The notes beneath the pieces are model-generated. The model had not been told where the DNA came from, did no database searches, and saw only the letters and a program-made list of their open reading frames with translations. Shown here piece by piece: positions 36,601 through 42,952 of a stretch of 64,000 nucleotides of DNA (position 1 is its first letter; each line of letters opens with the position of its first letter). The translations under genes were made by a program, and so were the position numbers. Source of the DNA: DASQYE01 sp036389315 (GTDB taxonomy: Bacteria > Acidobacteriota > Blastocatellia > Pyrinomonadales > Pyrinomonadaceae); assembly GCA_036389315.1 (NCBI GenBank), contig DASVQF010000043.1:62001-126000 (forward strand), given 5' to 3'.

Positions 36601-38611
36601 CGGGGTCTGTGAAGCCTGCGCTAAAGACTATCTCGCCGCCCGCCTCCTCCAGCGACGCGCCGCCGATGGCGGGCACGAGGTTCCTCACCTGCACAGTCAG
36701 CCCGCCGACGCCGGCCCCACCCTTATTGTCTGTGACGGTGGCCTTCGGGTTATAGAGGCCGTCGTCGGCGTAAGCGTGAAAGCCGATAACGATGCCGTTG
36801 CCGCTGCCCGTGCTGTCGAGGATGTAGCTCGGGCCGCCTTTCGCGTCCGGGATCGCGCTCGGCGGCGAGCCGTCGCCCCAGTTGATGGTGGCGGTGTGTG
36901 TGTCCTGAAGGTCGGCGTCGCTGAAGTCGAACCAGTAGGCGCTGTTGTCCCCCTCTACTGAACTGGCGTTGCGTCCGCTGACGGAAGGGATGGCGTTGGC
37001 GGGGCCAGCCGACCATCTGACCGTGGCGTTGTTGGAAGCGGCCGTGCCTGCCGTTGCGGAGAGAATATCGTCACCTGCGTTGCCCCCGGCGTAGCTGAAG
37101 GTGGCGACGCCTCCCGCATCGGTCGTAGCGGTCAGCGACGCTGGGTTCACTCCCTTCACGCTCAACGCGACCGACACGCCCGCGACCGGCGCGCCGCGCC
37201 CGTCGGCCACGCTGGCACTGACGGTGTGAGTCGCGCCGACGGAGAGGGACGCGCTTGCGGGCGCGAGTGAAATGCTCTTCGGCGCTCTGCTGTCGGCGAC
37301 CCACGCGGCCTCCCGCGCAAAGGTCTCGAAGGCGGGGATGCTCGCCTCGATAGCGGCGGCGGCGTCCTCGGCGATGGCCTGTACAGAGACGCCGACGCGG
37401 GCCCTGCCCAAGTCGCGCGTATAGCTGGCGCGAATCAGGTCGATCTCTTCTTGATTGAGGCCGGCGGCGACGAGTTGATTGACTTCGTCCTGCGTAAAGC
37501 CGCTGGTGCGGACTCGCTCAAAGACGCCCGACGCGGCGTCGAGGTCGGGCTGTGTGACGGCCGGGTCGTCTACGTCCGCGTCCGCCGCACGCGTCGCGCC
37601 CCACACGCGAAGGGCCGCGGCGCTCTCCGCCATCTCTTTGGTTAGTGCGTAGCCGTAGTCGGCGGCGGCCTGCGCCTGGAGTCGCGCCGAGTTCTCGTCG
37701 CCAGCCTCGACCGCGCCGAGGTATCGCTCGTAAGCCTTGAGCTGCGCGCGCCCGTACGCACGCTGGCGGTCTAGGGTCGTGGCGAGGCGGTCGGTGGCCG
37801 CGTCGCCCGTGACGGGGAGCGTCGTAAAGTCCGGGTGAACGACCACAGTGTAGGTGGTGTCGGGCGGATCATTCTTTATGTCCAGATACATCTGCTGCGC
37901 GCCGCAGGAGAGTTCTTTCGCCAGCGCGAAATAGGGCTTGTATGCGGCGGTCGAGACTCCTCCGGCGGCAACCGTAAAGCCAAGCCCGTACCCGAACCCG
38001 ACGACGAGCAGGCCGGCCTCCCACCCCCAGTCGTTCCGCTGCTCGTTGATGTCGTCGGCCACTTTCTTGGCGAAGAGGAAGCCGCGACCGATCTTCGGTT
38101 TCTTAAAGGTGCTCGCCAGCTCCAACGACGCGCACATCTGTCCGAAGCCTGTGAAGCTCTGCTCCGCCCTGGCTTTCCACGCCGCGACAACCTGATCGCT
38201 TATGCGCCGCTGTGCGGCACAGCCCTGGTCTGCCAGGTCGCAGGGGGTGACTGTGAAGGGGAAGCTGAAGAGCTTGTAGTCGGGGTCGTTGTCTACGGCG
38301 AGCAGCCGGTAGGTTCCTGGGGGCAAGCCCGGCGCTATCAGCGTCCACTGGAGCGAAGAGTCAGAGATGACCGTCTTGCAATGGCTCTCGGTGCCGTGCT
38401 CATCCACCACGCAGATCGCGCCACCCTCGATGTCAGATCTGAAGACGGCGAAGATCGGGTCGGCTGTGGTGAACTGGTCGGTAGGAGCGCCGCTGTCTTC
38501 GTTGGTCGGCTGCACCGAGAAGACCCTGGCCGAGGCCGGCGTGACGAACAGGCCGGCGAGGTTCCCCGTTATCAGGGTGACGATTAAAAGAGTGGTAAGG
38601 GCGCGTCTCAT
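33653..38611 (-). CDS. Large secreted PKD/Ig-like repeat protein
   Basis: 1652 residues; GGAGG lies upstream of the ATG at 38611. A signal peptide covers about residues 1-28 (MRRALTTLLIVTLITGNLAG). The N-terminal ~430 residues are a mostly helical region I do not recognise, with four Cys in CDLADQGCAAQRR and nearby. Then come a bacterial Ig-like domain (SLAPASASLSVGATHTV), four PKD domains each with an INWGDGS- or DWGDGT-type strand and a following HxYxxPGxY-like block, a DUF3344-like segment (VEKPAGATVRRAFMAA, NFWSEVTDIV), and three more Ig-like domains. The C-terminus (IIGDLNAAVGRQVTFWGAQW...NPGYDSNLGHAGTGTVVAVWC) resembles a tail found on many surface proteins. No LPXTG or transmembrane anchor is seen. 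Probably an exported adhesive or structural protein. Confidence 0.88.
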   Translation of the reverse strand: MRRALTTLLIVTLITGNLAGLFVTPASARVFSVQPTNEDSGAPTDQFTTADPIFAVFRSDIEGGAICVVDEHGTESHCKTVISDSSLQWTLIAPGLPPGTYRLLAVDNDPDYKLFSFPFTVTPCDLADQGCAAQRRISDQVVAAWKARAEQSFTGFGQMCASLELASTFKKPKIGRGFLFAKKVADDINEQRNDWGWEAGLLVVGFGYGLGFTVAAGGVSTAAYKPYFALAKELSCGAQQMYLDIKNDPPDTTYTVVVHPDFTTLPVTGDAATDRLATTLDRQRAYGRAQLKAYERYLGAVEAGDENSARLQAQAAADYGYALTKEMAESAAALRVWGATRAADADVDDPAVTQPDLDAASGVFERVRTSGFTQDEVNQLVAAGLNQEEIDLIRASYTRDLGRARVGVSVQAIAEDAAAAIEASIPAFETFAREAAWVADSRAPKSISLAPASASLSVGATHTVSASVADGRGAPVAGVSVALSVKGVNPASLTATTDAGGVATFSYAGGNAGDDILSATAGTAASNNATVRWSAGPANAIPSVSGRNASSVEGDNSAYWFDFSDADLQDTHTATINWGDGSPPSAIPDAKGGPSYILDSTGSGNGIVIGFHAYADDGLYNPKATVTDNKGGAGVGGLTVQVRNLVPAIGGASLEEAGGEIVFSAGFTDPGVRDTHTAEINWGDGAAGPAAVTEAGGSGSAGGRHAYAAPGAYTITLTVSDDDGGTASRTFGLTIGSGGGLSNSPPVLQLSNYITYEGGGSFFAYFTDPDSLGTHSGMIDWGDGSPVQPLFVQENGGSGTIFANHYYADDGQFTIRVTLADDRGGVASGVAPMNVQNAAPTVFPVGFTTNNRLFTPGQTVTAATSFFDYGVRDTHTGVWDWGDGTTTPATFTETGGTVTLYESHTYTAPGVYRAKLIVTDDDGASGVGEAIESIGFYPTVTEGSIKPVVTETGKISASVSGLGITEHDGTLKVEKPAGATVRRAFMAAASRGFFRYLLRPDDVKLEGVAVPWEIATPSGIRAYNFWSEVTDIVKAKLDASPAGRVELALREENSNMSEGEVLVVIFDDPNQTRDNTAALLFGAQQTTGDTFALRFAQPLDLSDPDSALTMSLGVSFGHQDERAQQYSVIDVNGRRMTTSAGGEDDGELANGALLTVGGLGDSTDNPSDPYALPRQPRADDELYDLRPFVNAGDTELTVTTSNPSNDDNIFFAAFFLQNTAAVVGEGIVLTPVSASHEVGARHTLTVTAQDARGNLLQGREVTFEVLSGPHAGLSGTTTTDAQGLAQFTYDGSRAGTDTVVARFVNSAGRSQTSNTVTTEWEASAITPTLLSVSPASGTYGGTVELSARLTANDAPLGGRDVTFTLNGVAVGVARTDAGGVATLANVSLAGINAGTYPNAVAARFSGDTGHAAGDGTATLTVGRATSRVITYGKMFANGGPVVLTASLLDSNSLPVANRALTLTLGEGASAQACAATTDAAGLASCRIERVAQPLGPGTVLGRFAGDANYLPSASVAATLIFDYPKGTAGGSFIIGDLNAAVGRQVTFWGAQWLKMNALSGGAAPSSFKGFANQTSTSPATCGGTWTTGPGNSSGPPSSLPSYMAVIVSSSITKTGSIISGNVSRIVIVKTNPGYDSNLGHAGTGTVVAVWCP

Positions 38612-39013
38612 GGTTTCCTCCGGTCAGGCTTGGAAGTTCTGGTGAGGCGGAGACAGTTCACCGCCTGTCGGTGCGGCCGCGCGTGAGCGCCCGCGTGTGA
38701 ACGTGACTGAGCGGCCGTGGCTTCGGCGGCTGAAGAAGACCTCGCGTGGGTGCGAGGAATTCGGCTAAGCGGCCTGCGTCGGAACAAGCCTGAGTTGACG
38801 AGTGGTAAAACTGGTTGGGAGGCGCGAGGAGCGCAGAGCCCATGCCCAGACTTAAATAACCCTGCCTGTGCGTCAGCGTCCTAAGAGCGGGTAGCGTTAA
38901 CGTGAGTCAACCTGCCGTAGTCCTAGTGAGGCGGTCAATATAAGGAAGGCAGTGGCCGTTTGTCAATTAAATGAAGGTGGCGGTAGTGGTTCAATATGAG
39001 TCAGAGAAAGAAA
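38612..39013. other. Gap upstream of the secreted-protein gene
   Basis: About 400 bases without a gene. It should hold the promoter of the minus-strand secreted-protein gene, but I see no clear -35/-10 pair. An 11-base inverted repeat (GAAGGTGGCGG at 38973-38983 with CCGCCACCTTC at 39019-39029) overlaps the end of the IS110 remnant and could fold as a hairpin. Confidence 0.5.
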
Positions 39014-39758
39014 TTAAGCCGCCACCTTCCGGCTGCCGTTGCAGCGAGTGATCGGCTCCAGAGCATCAACCAGTGCTAGTGAAGTTAAGAGCCTGATGTC
39101 GGGATGAGTTTGCAGTCGTAATACGCGCTCGTTTGATTGTGCCTGCTGCTCAAGCCACACATCTAAGCTCTTGATCCGTTGGTTAAACTCCTCGACCAGT
39201 GAGGGCCATTCCTCCCGCTGACGTGCCATCGCCGCGCTCATCGGCAACTGCCTGAACTCTTCACGTCCCTTCTGACTCAAGAGCCTTGAGCGTCCCGCCG
39301 AACCGGCGCTGAAAGCTAGTGCTTGCAGACTGTTCTTGGCACGTGTCCGCATCTGCACCAGCTTGTGACGGTAACGCAAGTGCCGCAGCACCTCGCGGCT
39401 CTCCACTGAAGGACGATGTAGTTGAGGGAACTCTCCCTTGAGCAAAAGGTCGAGAATGAGACCAGCATCGCGCCGATCATTCTTGCGGCCTGCGCCGGGC
39501 GACTCGCCTGATCTCAGCCGCGTCGCTGATGAGCACCTGATGGCCGAGACCCTCCAACAGTTCGATGAACTATGTGCTATATCGGCTGGCCTCTAGAGCG
39601 ACGATCAGATCGCCCTTGAACTGAGAGTAGAAGCTGCGGACAGCATCCTTCACATGATCTAGCTCTGTTTGATGGATCTGACCATCTGCTGTCTCACAGT
39701 AAGAAATAGTCTGTTGACGTGCATGAAAGTCAACGCCACAATAGACTGACATAGGCAC
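39014..39758 (-). pseudogene. IS110-family transposase, frameshifted and C-terminally truncated
   Basis: The N-terminal part, 39570-39758 (MPMSVYCGVDFHARQQTISY...GDLIVALEASRYS), is the DEDD transposase start with its first Asp and the Glu. The middle part, 39014-39445 (LRHLRYRHKLVQMRTRAKNSLQALAF...LRLQTHPDIRLLTSLALV), is in another frame; 39446-39570 contains the break. The protein ends at SRKVAA where an intact member would continue into the conserved Ser-bearing C-terminal domain. It cannot be active. It lies between the secreted-protein gene and the end of the peptide/transporter operon. Confidence 0.87.
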
Positions 39759-40075
39759 TCCTTTGCGGTCTCATGCGCAACAGGAGTGTATCGCAGCTCA
39801 CTAGTGAGTGGGAGATGTCTGCTTCATAACATCAGAACAGAGCTGATCCGCTGGCGCAGCGCAAACGCATAGCGACGTGGTTGAGCGGCGGGCGCGCAAC
39901 AGCTAAGACCTGATCCCTCGTCTCCCGGTGTAGCCAGAGCCCGATGGCTGCTCAGATAAGAAAGTGCCGGCGAGAATGCTCTCGCCAGCACAGAAGCTCA
40001 ACTGCGTTTTCGTGAGCGTATAAAAAGGTTCTTTGGGGAAGCGCGATGAAAGTGTGAGAGTGCCAACTATTTCGG
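39759..40075. other. Gap between IS110 remnant and peptide genes
   Basis: No gene seen. It holds the terminator at 39955-39991 (separate entry) and, near 39800, the short palindrome CTCACTAGTGAG, which may mark the edge of the IS110 copy. Confidence 0.5.
39955..39991 (-). terminator. Intrinsic terminator after the last small peptide gene
   Basis: On the minus strand a hairpin with arms GTGC-GGCGAG / CTCGCC-GCAC (39964-39991, one opposed mismatch, 6-base loop) is followed by TTTCTTAT. It lies about 85 bases after the stop of the last small peptide ORF and fits the end of the minus-strand operon. Confidence 0.7.
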
Positions 40076-40126
40076 TCAGTCTGAGAGCAACGCGCCGCCA
40101 GCCTTCACATTCGTTTTCACTTTCAT
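40076..40126 (-). CDS. Candidate precursor peptide 3 (16 aa), double-glycine type
   Basis: Encodes MKVKTNVKAGGALLSD. AAAGGAT lies about 9 bases before the ATG at 40126. It shares its first 11 residues with peptide 1 and its first 10 with peptide 2; nucleotide identity is also high from the ribosome binding site through the Gly-Gly codons, then drops. A longer frame running in from 40357 is only accidental read-through from upstream. If the C39 peptidase of the upstream exporter cuts after Gly-Gly, the released peptide is ALLSD. The leader would be only 11 residues, shorter than usual for this class. Not recognised as a named family. Confidence 0.7.
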   Translation of the reverse strand: MKVKTNVKAGGALLSD

Positions 40127-40325
40127 GGGGGTATCCTTTCTTTTAGAGATCCTAGCTCTTCTTTTAAGACCTAGTACTCCGGAGACGAGATTTAGCCGCC
40201 AGAGACGATGAAGATCAGCAGCCGGCGAGGAACTCCCCGTTAGCCTCGATCTCCACCATTTCACGGGCCTTGACTGATCCTTATGGGGTGAAAGATGAAC
40301 GGCATTTGAATGTACCGTAGATAAA

Positions 40326-40385
40326 TTATTCCCCTGATGGGTAAGCGCCGCCAGCACCGGCCTTGACGTTGGTCTTCACTTTCAT
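40326..40385 (-). CDS. Candidate precursor peptide 2 (19 aa), double-glycine type
   Basis: Encodes MKVKTNVKAGAGGAYPSGE. AAAGGAG is placed about 9 bases before the ATG at 40385. An extra Ala-Gly precedes the Gly-Gly compared with peptides 1 and 3; cutting after Gly-Gly would release AYPSGE. Synonymous differences (AAG ACC AAC GTC against AAA ACG AAT GTG) at conserved amino acids indicate that the protein sequence, not just the DNA, is kept. This is the best evidence that these tiny frames are translated. Confidence 0.72.
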   Translation of the reverse strand: MKVKTNVKAGAGGAYPSGE

Positions 40386-40427
40386 GGGCTTATTCTCCTT
40401 TCCTGAAGTATTCTATGGCGTCACAGG

Positions 40428-40459
40428 CAAAAGGGGAGGGCAGCAAGGATGCTCTCCCC
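40428..40459 (-). terminator. Intrinsic terminator or attenuator after peptide 1
   Basis: On the minus strand GGGGAG (40459-40454) pairs with CTCCCC (40438-40433), with an inner AGCA/TGCT stem, followed by TTTT. It lies between peptide 1 and peptide 2 and resembles the terminator at 39955-39991 in its inner sequence (GAATGCTCTCGCC against GGATGCTCTCCCC on the plus strand). It could set the ratio of peptide 1 to peptides 2 and 3. Confidence 0.65.
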
Positions 40460-40545
40460 GGTACTGACGCACTCCTACTAACTATCACAGATTTTTACTG
40501 CTCGTTGTGGGATAAAAGGCATTGGGGGAATCCGCCTGACCTCAA

Positions 40546-40596
40546 TTAGTCCGTAACCATCACGCCGCCGGCCTTCACATTCGTTTTGACTTTCAC
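40546..40596 (-). CDS. Candidate precursor peptide 1 (16 aa), double-glycine type, GTG start
   Basis: Encodes MKVKTNVKAGGVMVTD from a GTG at 40596, with GGGAGG about 9 bases upstream. Cutting after Gly-Gly would release VMVTD. A 13-codon frame (ATG 40634, MKRRNDMEGRIRP) ends in a TGA that overlaps the GTG start as GTGA, which could couple translation. It is the most upstream of three paralogous peptide genes following two ABC exporter genes on the same strand, 212 bases after the second exporter's stop. Confidence 0.68.
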   Translation of the reverse strand: MKVKTNVKAGGVMVTD

Positions 40597-40807
40597 GGGC
40601 GTATCCTCCCTTCCATATCATTCCTCCGTTTCATAATAACCGCCTGACCCTCGCGGGAGCGTGCCGACGCGCCCGGAGACGGCGACTATTTATGAACCGG
40701 CTCGCGCGTAGATATACCTGAAAAGGTTTGGATAAGTCATTAAGCCCGGGCTAAGTTTTTATGAAATACTTCCTAAGCCGTCAGAGGAAAGGCAAGAGCA
40801 GGCGCGG

Positions 40808-42952
40808 TCAGGGATGAGCGATGACGACTAAGGTTTGTGCCCTTTTGAGAACGCAGGTCAGCGCGAGGCGGAGATTCTCCGGGTCGAGCGCGGCAAAGCT
40901 TTCGTCTAGCACGACCAGTTCGGCATCCTGTAGCAGCGCCCGCGCGATGAAGAGGCGACTTCGCTCGCCGTGCGAGAGCTGCCAGCCGCTTTCGCCGATC
41001 ATCTGCTCGAACCCGGCTGGCATACGCTCCAAAAGTTGGCCCAGCCCTAGCTCTCGGCAGACGACCTGGGCCTCTGCAACGTCCTCCTGCCGTGGAGGCC
41101 ACCGGCGACCCATCAGCAGGTTGAAGGCGAAGCTTTCGGTCAGAATGTGGTTCTCATGAAACTGCGGCGCGGAGACGGCCCTGCGCCGCCAGCCGTCAGA
41201 CCCGAGGGTTTGGCGATCTAAGCCGTCGAGCAGTAAAAGTCCCGCGTCAGGGGCGCGCATCCCAGTCAGCAGTGACGCCAAGGTGGATTTCCCGCCGCCC
41301 GAAGGGCCCTCTAAGAGTACCTTATCACCGACACGTATGGAGAGGTTGCAACCTTTAAGCGCGGGCTCATCGCGCCCTTCATAACGGAACGTCACGTCAT
41401 GGGCCTCTACGAGCATACTGCGATGAGCCTGTTCCACAGAGTCCGCGCGCGCGCTGGCGGCCGCGAACGAAGGCAGCCCCTTGTTCTCCGGAAGTCTACT
41501 CGCGCGGAAGAAAGGCTTGACCTGTTGCCAGGCTATCCCTGCGGCAGCGAAAGTCGCCAACCCTTCGCCCAGCTTATCGAAAGCCTTTCTGATGAGCAGC
41601 ACCCCGCCCAAGCTGATCGCGAGACTTTCGGGCGAAGCGCCGCCGGAAGTGAACGCAGGGATGATTCCGCACAGGCCCAGGATGAGCCAGCCGCGCGGCG
41701 CGAAGATCATCAGGAGCTTTACGTCGTGATCGGTGCGAGACGACAGCTTCAGATAGGACTCCAATGATTTGTCTTCGTTCTCATGCCAGTGCTCTTCCGA
41801 TTCCTGCGCCAGGCGCGTGCGATAACCGGCCATCACCTCCACCAGATGATGCGTAATGTTCAGGCGGGCGTTAGTCCACGGAAGACGGCGGCGGAAGAAG
41901 CGCCAACTGTGTAGGGCGAGCAACGCAGTCCAGACGGCCAGCAGTAGAACATGCAGCGCGCCCCCTGCGCCGAAGGCCAACACGACGCCTCCCAGCACCA
42001 GCTCTATAAGGGAGATGAGCGAGAGAAACCCGCCGAACAGTGCCAGAGACTCTACGGACTCGCCCTCGAAGACGCGGCTCAGCAGGTGTCCGACACCTTC
42101 GTGACGCATCTCTTCCGGGTTCATGCGTAGCGCCCCGTAGAGCAACCTTTGCTTGAGAAGCCCGCCAGTGACGACGGAGAATAGGGCCGCCGACCAACTA
42201 TAGAGCACTCGGAAAGGGATGATGGTGACGAGCAGAAGTATCCACGCGAAGAGCCACCCGCGCTCTAGCTTTCCGCCGAAGGTGGCGCGTCCCAAGAGCC
42301 ACCAGGATAAGAGCCATAAGGCGTACTGTACGGTATAGGCGGCCGCCGTAAGCAGTAGCCTTCGCGGCAGGCGAAGGGCGCTCGCTTGCCGCCAGATGCT
42401 CTCGCCGGGCGAGAGGCGCATTACCCAGCAGTCGCCCAGACGCTTCCGCCCCAGGCGCTGGCGCAGCAAACCTGCTTCGGCCTTTGCACGCTTCCCCTTT
42501 GAGATGCCCAGCCCTCGAATCAGGCTCTCGACCTCCTGCGAATGCGGCTCCTCCACGGCTCTGCGCAGCGCACCGTAGATCAGAGACGCCGGAACCTGTC
42601 GCACCTCGGCGTCCGGTGTGATGAGCGATAGGGAACGCTTTCCGCTCTTCAGGAGCGCCAGGAATTGAGGCTCGCCTTCGGCATGTACTTGAAACAGCGA
42701 AGGGGCCGAAGACCTGACGACCTGTTCGACCGTGGCGTAGCGAACCTCTCTAGGCTCTGCCTCGAACCCGAGCCAGTCGGCGGCGGCCACTATCCATCGG
42801 CCGAGCGCTTCGCTGCCATCGCAGAGGGCCGTGGGCGGCGGCGCAAGCGTCGCAACCGACGCAAGAAGACCGCTCTCGCGTCCCAGGGCTTCGAGGGCTT
42901 CTCCTACTCTTGAGACGGGCCAGAACAGTTGATAGCTCTCATCGTGCCGCAC
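40808..42952 (-). CDS. ABC peptide exporter with degenerate peptidase-like N-terminus
   Basis: 714 residues from a GTG at 42952, overlapping the end of the upstream exporter gene by 14 bases; GAGGAGG is about 12 bases upstream. Residues 1-~150 resemble the C39-type domain region (SAPSLFQVHAEGEPQFLALLKSGKRSLSLITPDAEV) but have no DCG cysteine, so it should not cut. Residues ~200-480 hold the membrane domain. The nucleotide-binding domain has Walker A GPSGGGKS, signature LSHGERSR, Walker B LVVLDESFAALD and the H-loop His (VIAHP) at the very end. Together with the peptidase-bearing exporter it probably forms a heterodimer, as in the NHLP/NHLM-type systems with one peptidase-ATPase, one ATPase and a HlyD adaptor. 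Confidence 0.88.
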   Translation of the reverse strand: MRHDESYQLFWPVSRVGEALEALGRESGLLASVATLAPPPTALCDGSEALGRWIVAAADWLGFEAEPREVRYATVEQVVRSSAPSLFQVHAEGEPQFLALLKSGKRSLSLITPDAEVRQVPASLIYGALRRAVEEPHSQEVESLIRGLGISKGKRAKAEAGLLRQRLGRKRLGDCWVMRLSPGESIWRQASALRLPRRLLLTAAAYTVQYALWLLSWWLLGRATFGGKLERGWLFAWILLLVTIIPFRVLYSWSAALFSVVTGGLLKQRLLYGALRMNPEEMRHEGVGHLLSRVFEGESVESLALFGGFLSLISLIELVLGGVVLAFGAGGALHVLLLAVWTALLALHSWRFFRRRLPWTNARLNITHHLVEVMAGYRTRLAQESEEHWHENEDKSLESYLKLSSRTDHDVKLLMIFAPRGWLILGLCGIIPAFTSGGASPESLAISLGGVLLIRKAFDKLGEGLATFAAAGIAWQQVKPFFRASRLPENKGLPSFAAASARADSVEQAHRSMLVEAHDVTFRYEGRDEPALKGCNLSIRVGDKVLLEGPSGGGKSTLASLLTGMRAPDAGLLLLDGLDRQTLGSDGWRRRAVSAPQFHENHILTESFAFNLLMGRRWPPRQEDVAEAQVVCRELGLGQLLERMPAGFEQMIGESGWQLSHGERSRLFIARALLQDAELVVLDESFAALDPENLRLALTCVLKRAQTLVVIAHP

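Noticed and set aside
40215..40259. Possible fourth small peptide (MVEIEANGEFLAGC) between peptides 2 and 3
   Set aside because: No shared leader and no good ribosome binding site; only a vague gcccGTGAAA resemblance upstream.
40076..40357. 93-codon minus-strand frame ending in MKVKTNVKAGGALLSD
   Set aside because: Only the last 16 codons are conserved with the paralogous peptides and have a ribosome binding site; the upstream part is read-through of spacer DNA.
40740..40765. AGCCCGGGCT palindrome followed by TTTTT on the plus strand
   Set aside because: The T-run is on the wrong side for the minus-strand operon, and no plus-strand gene ends here.
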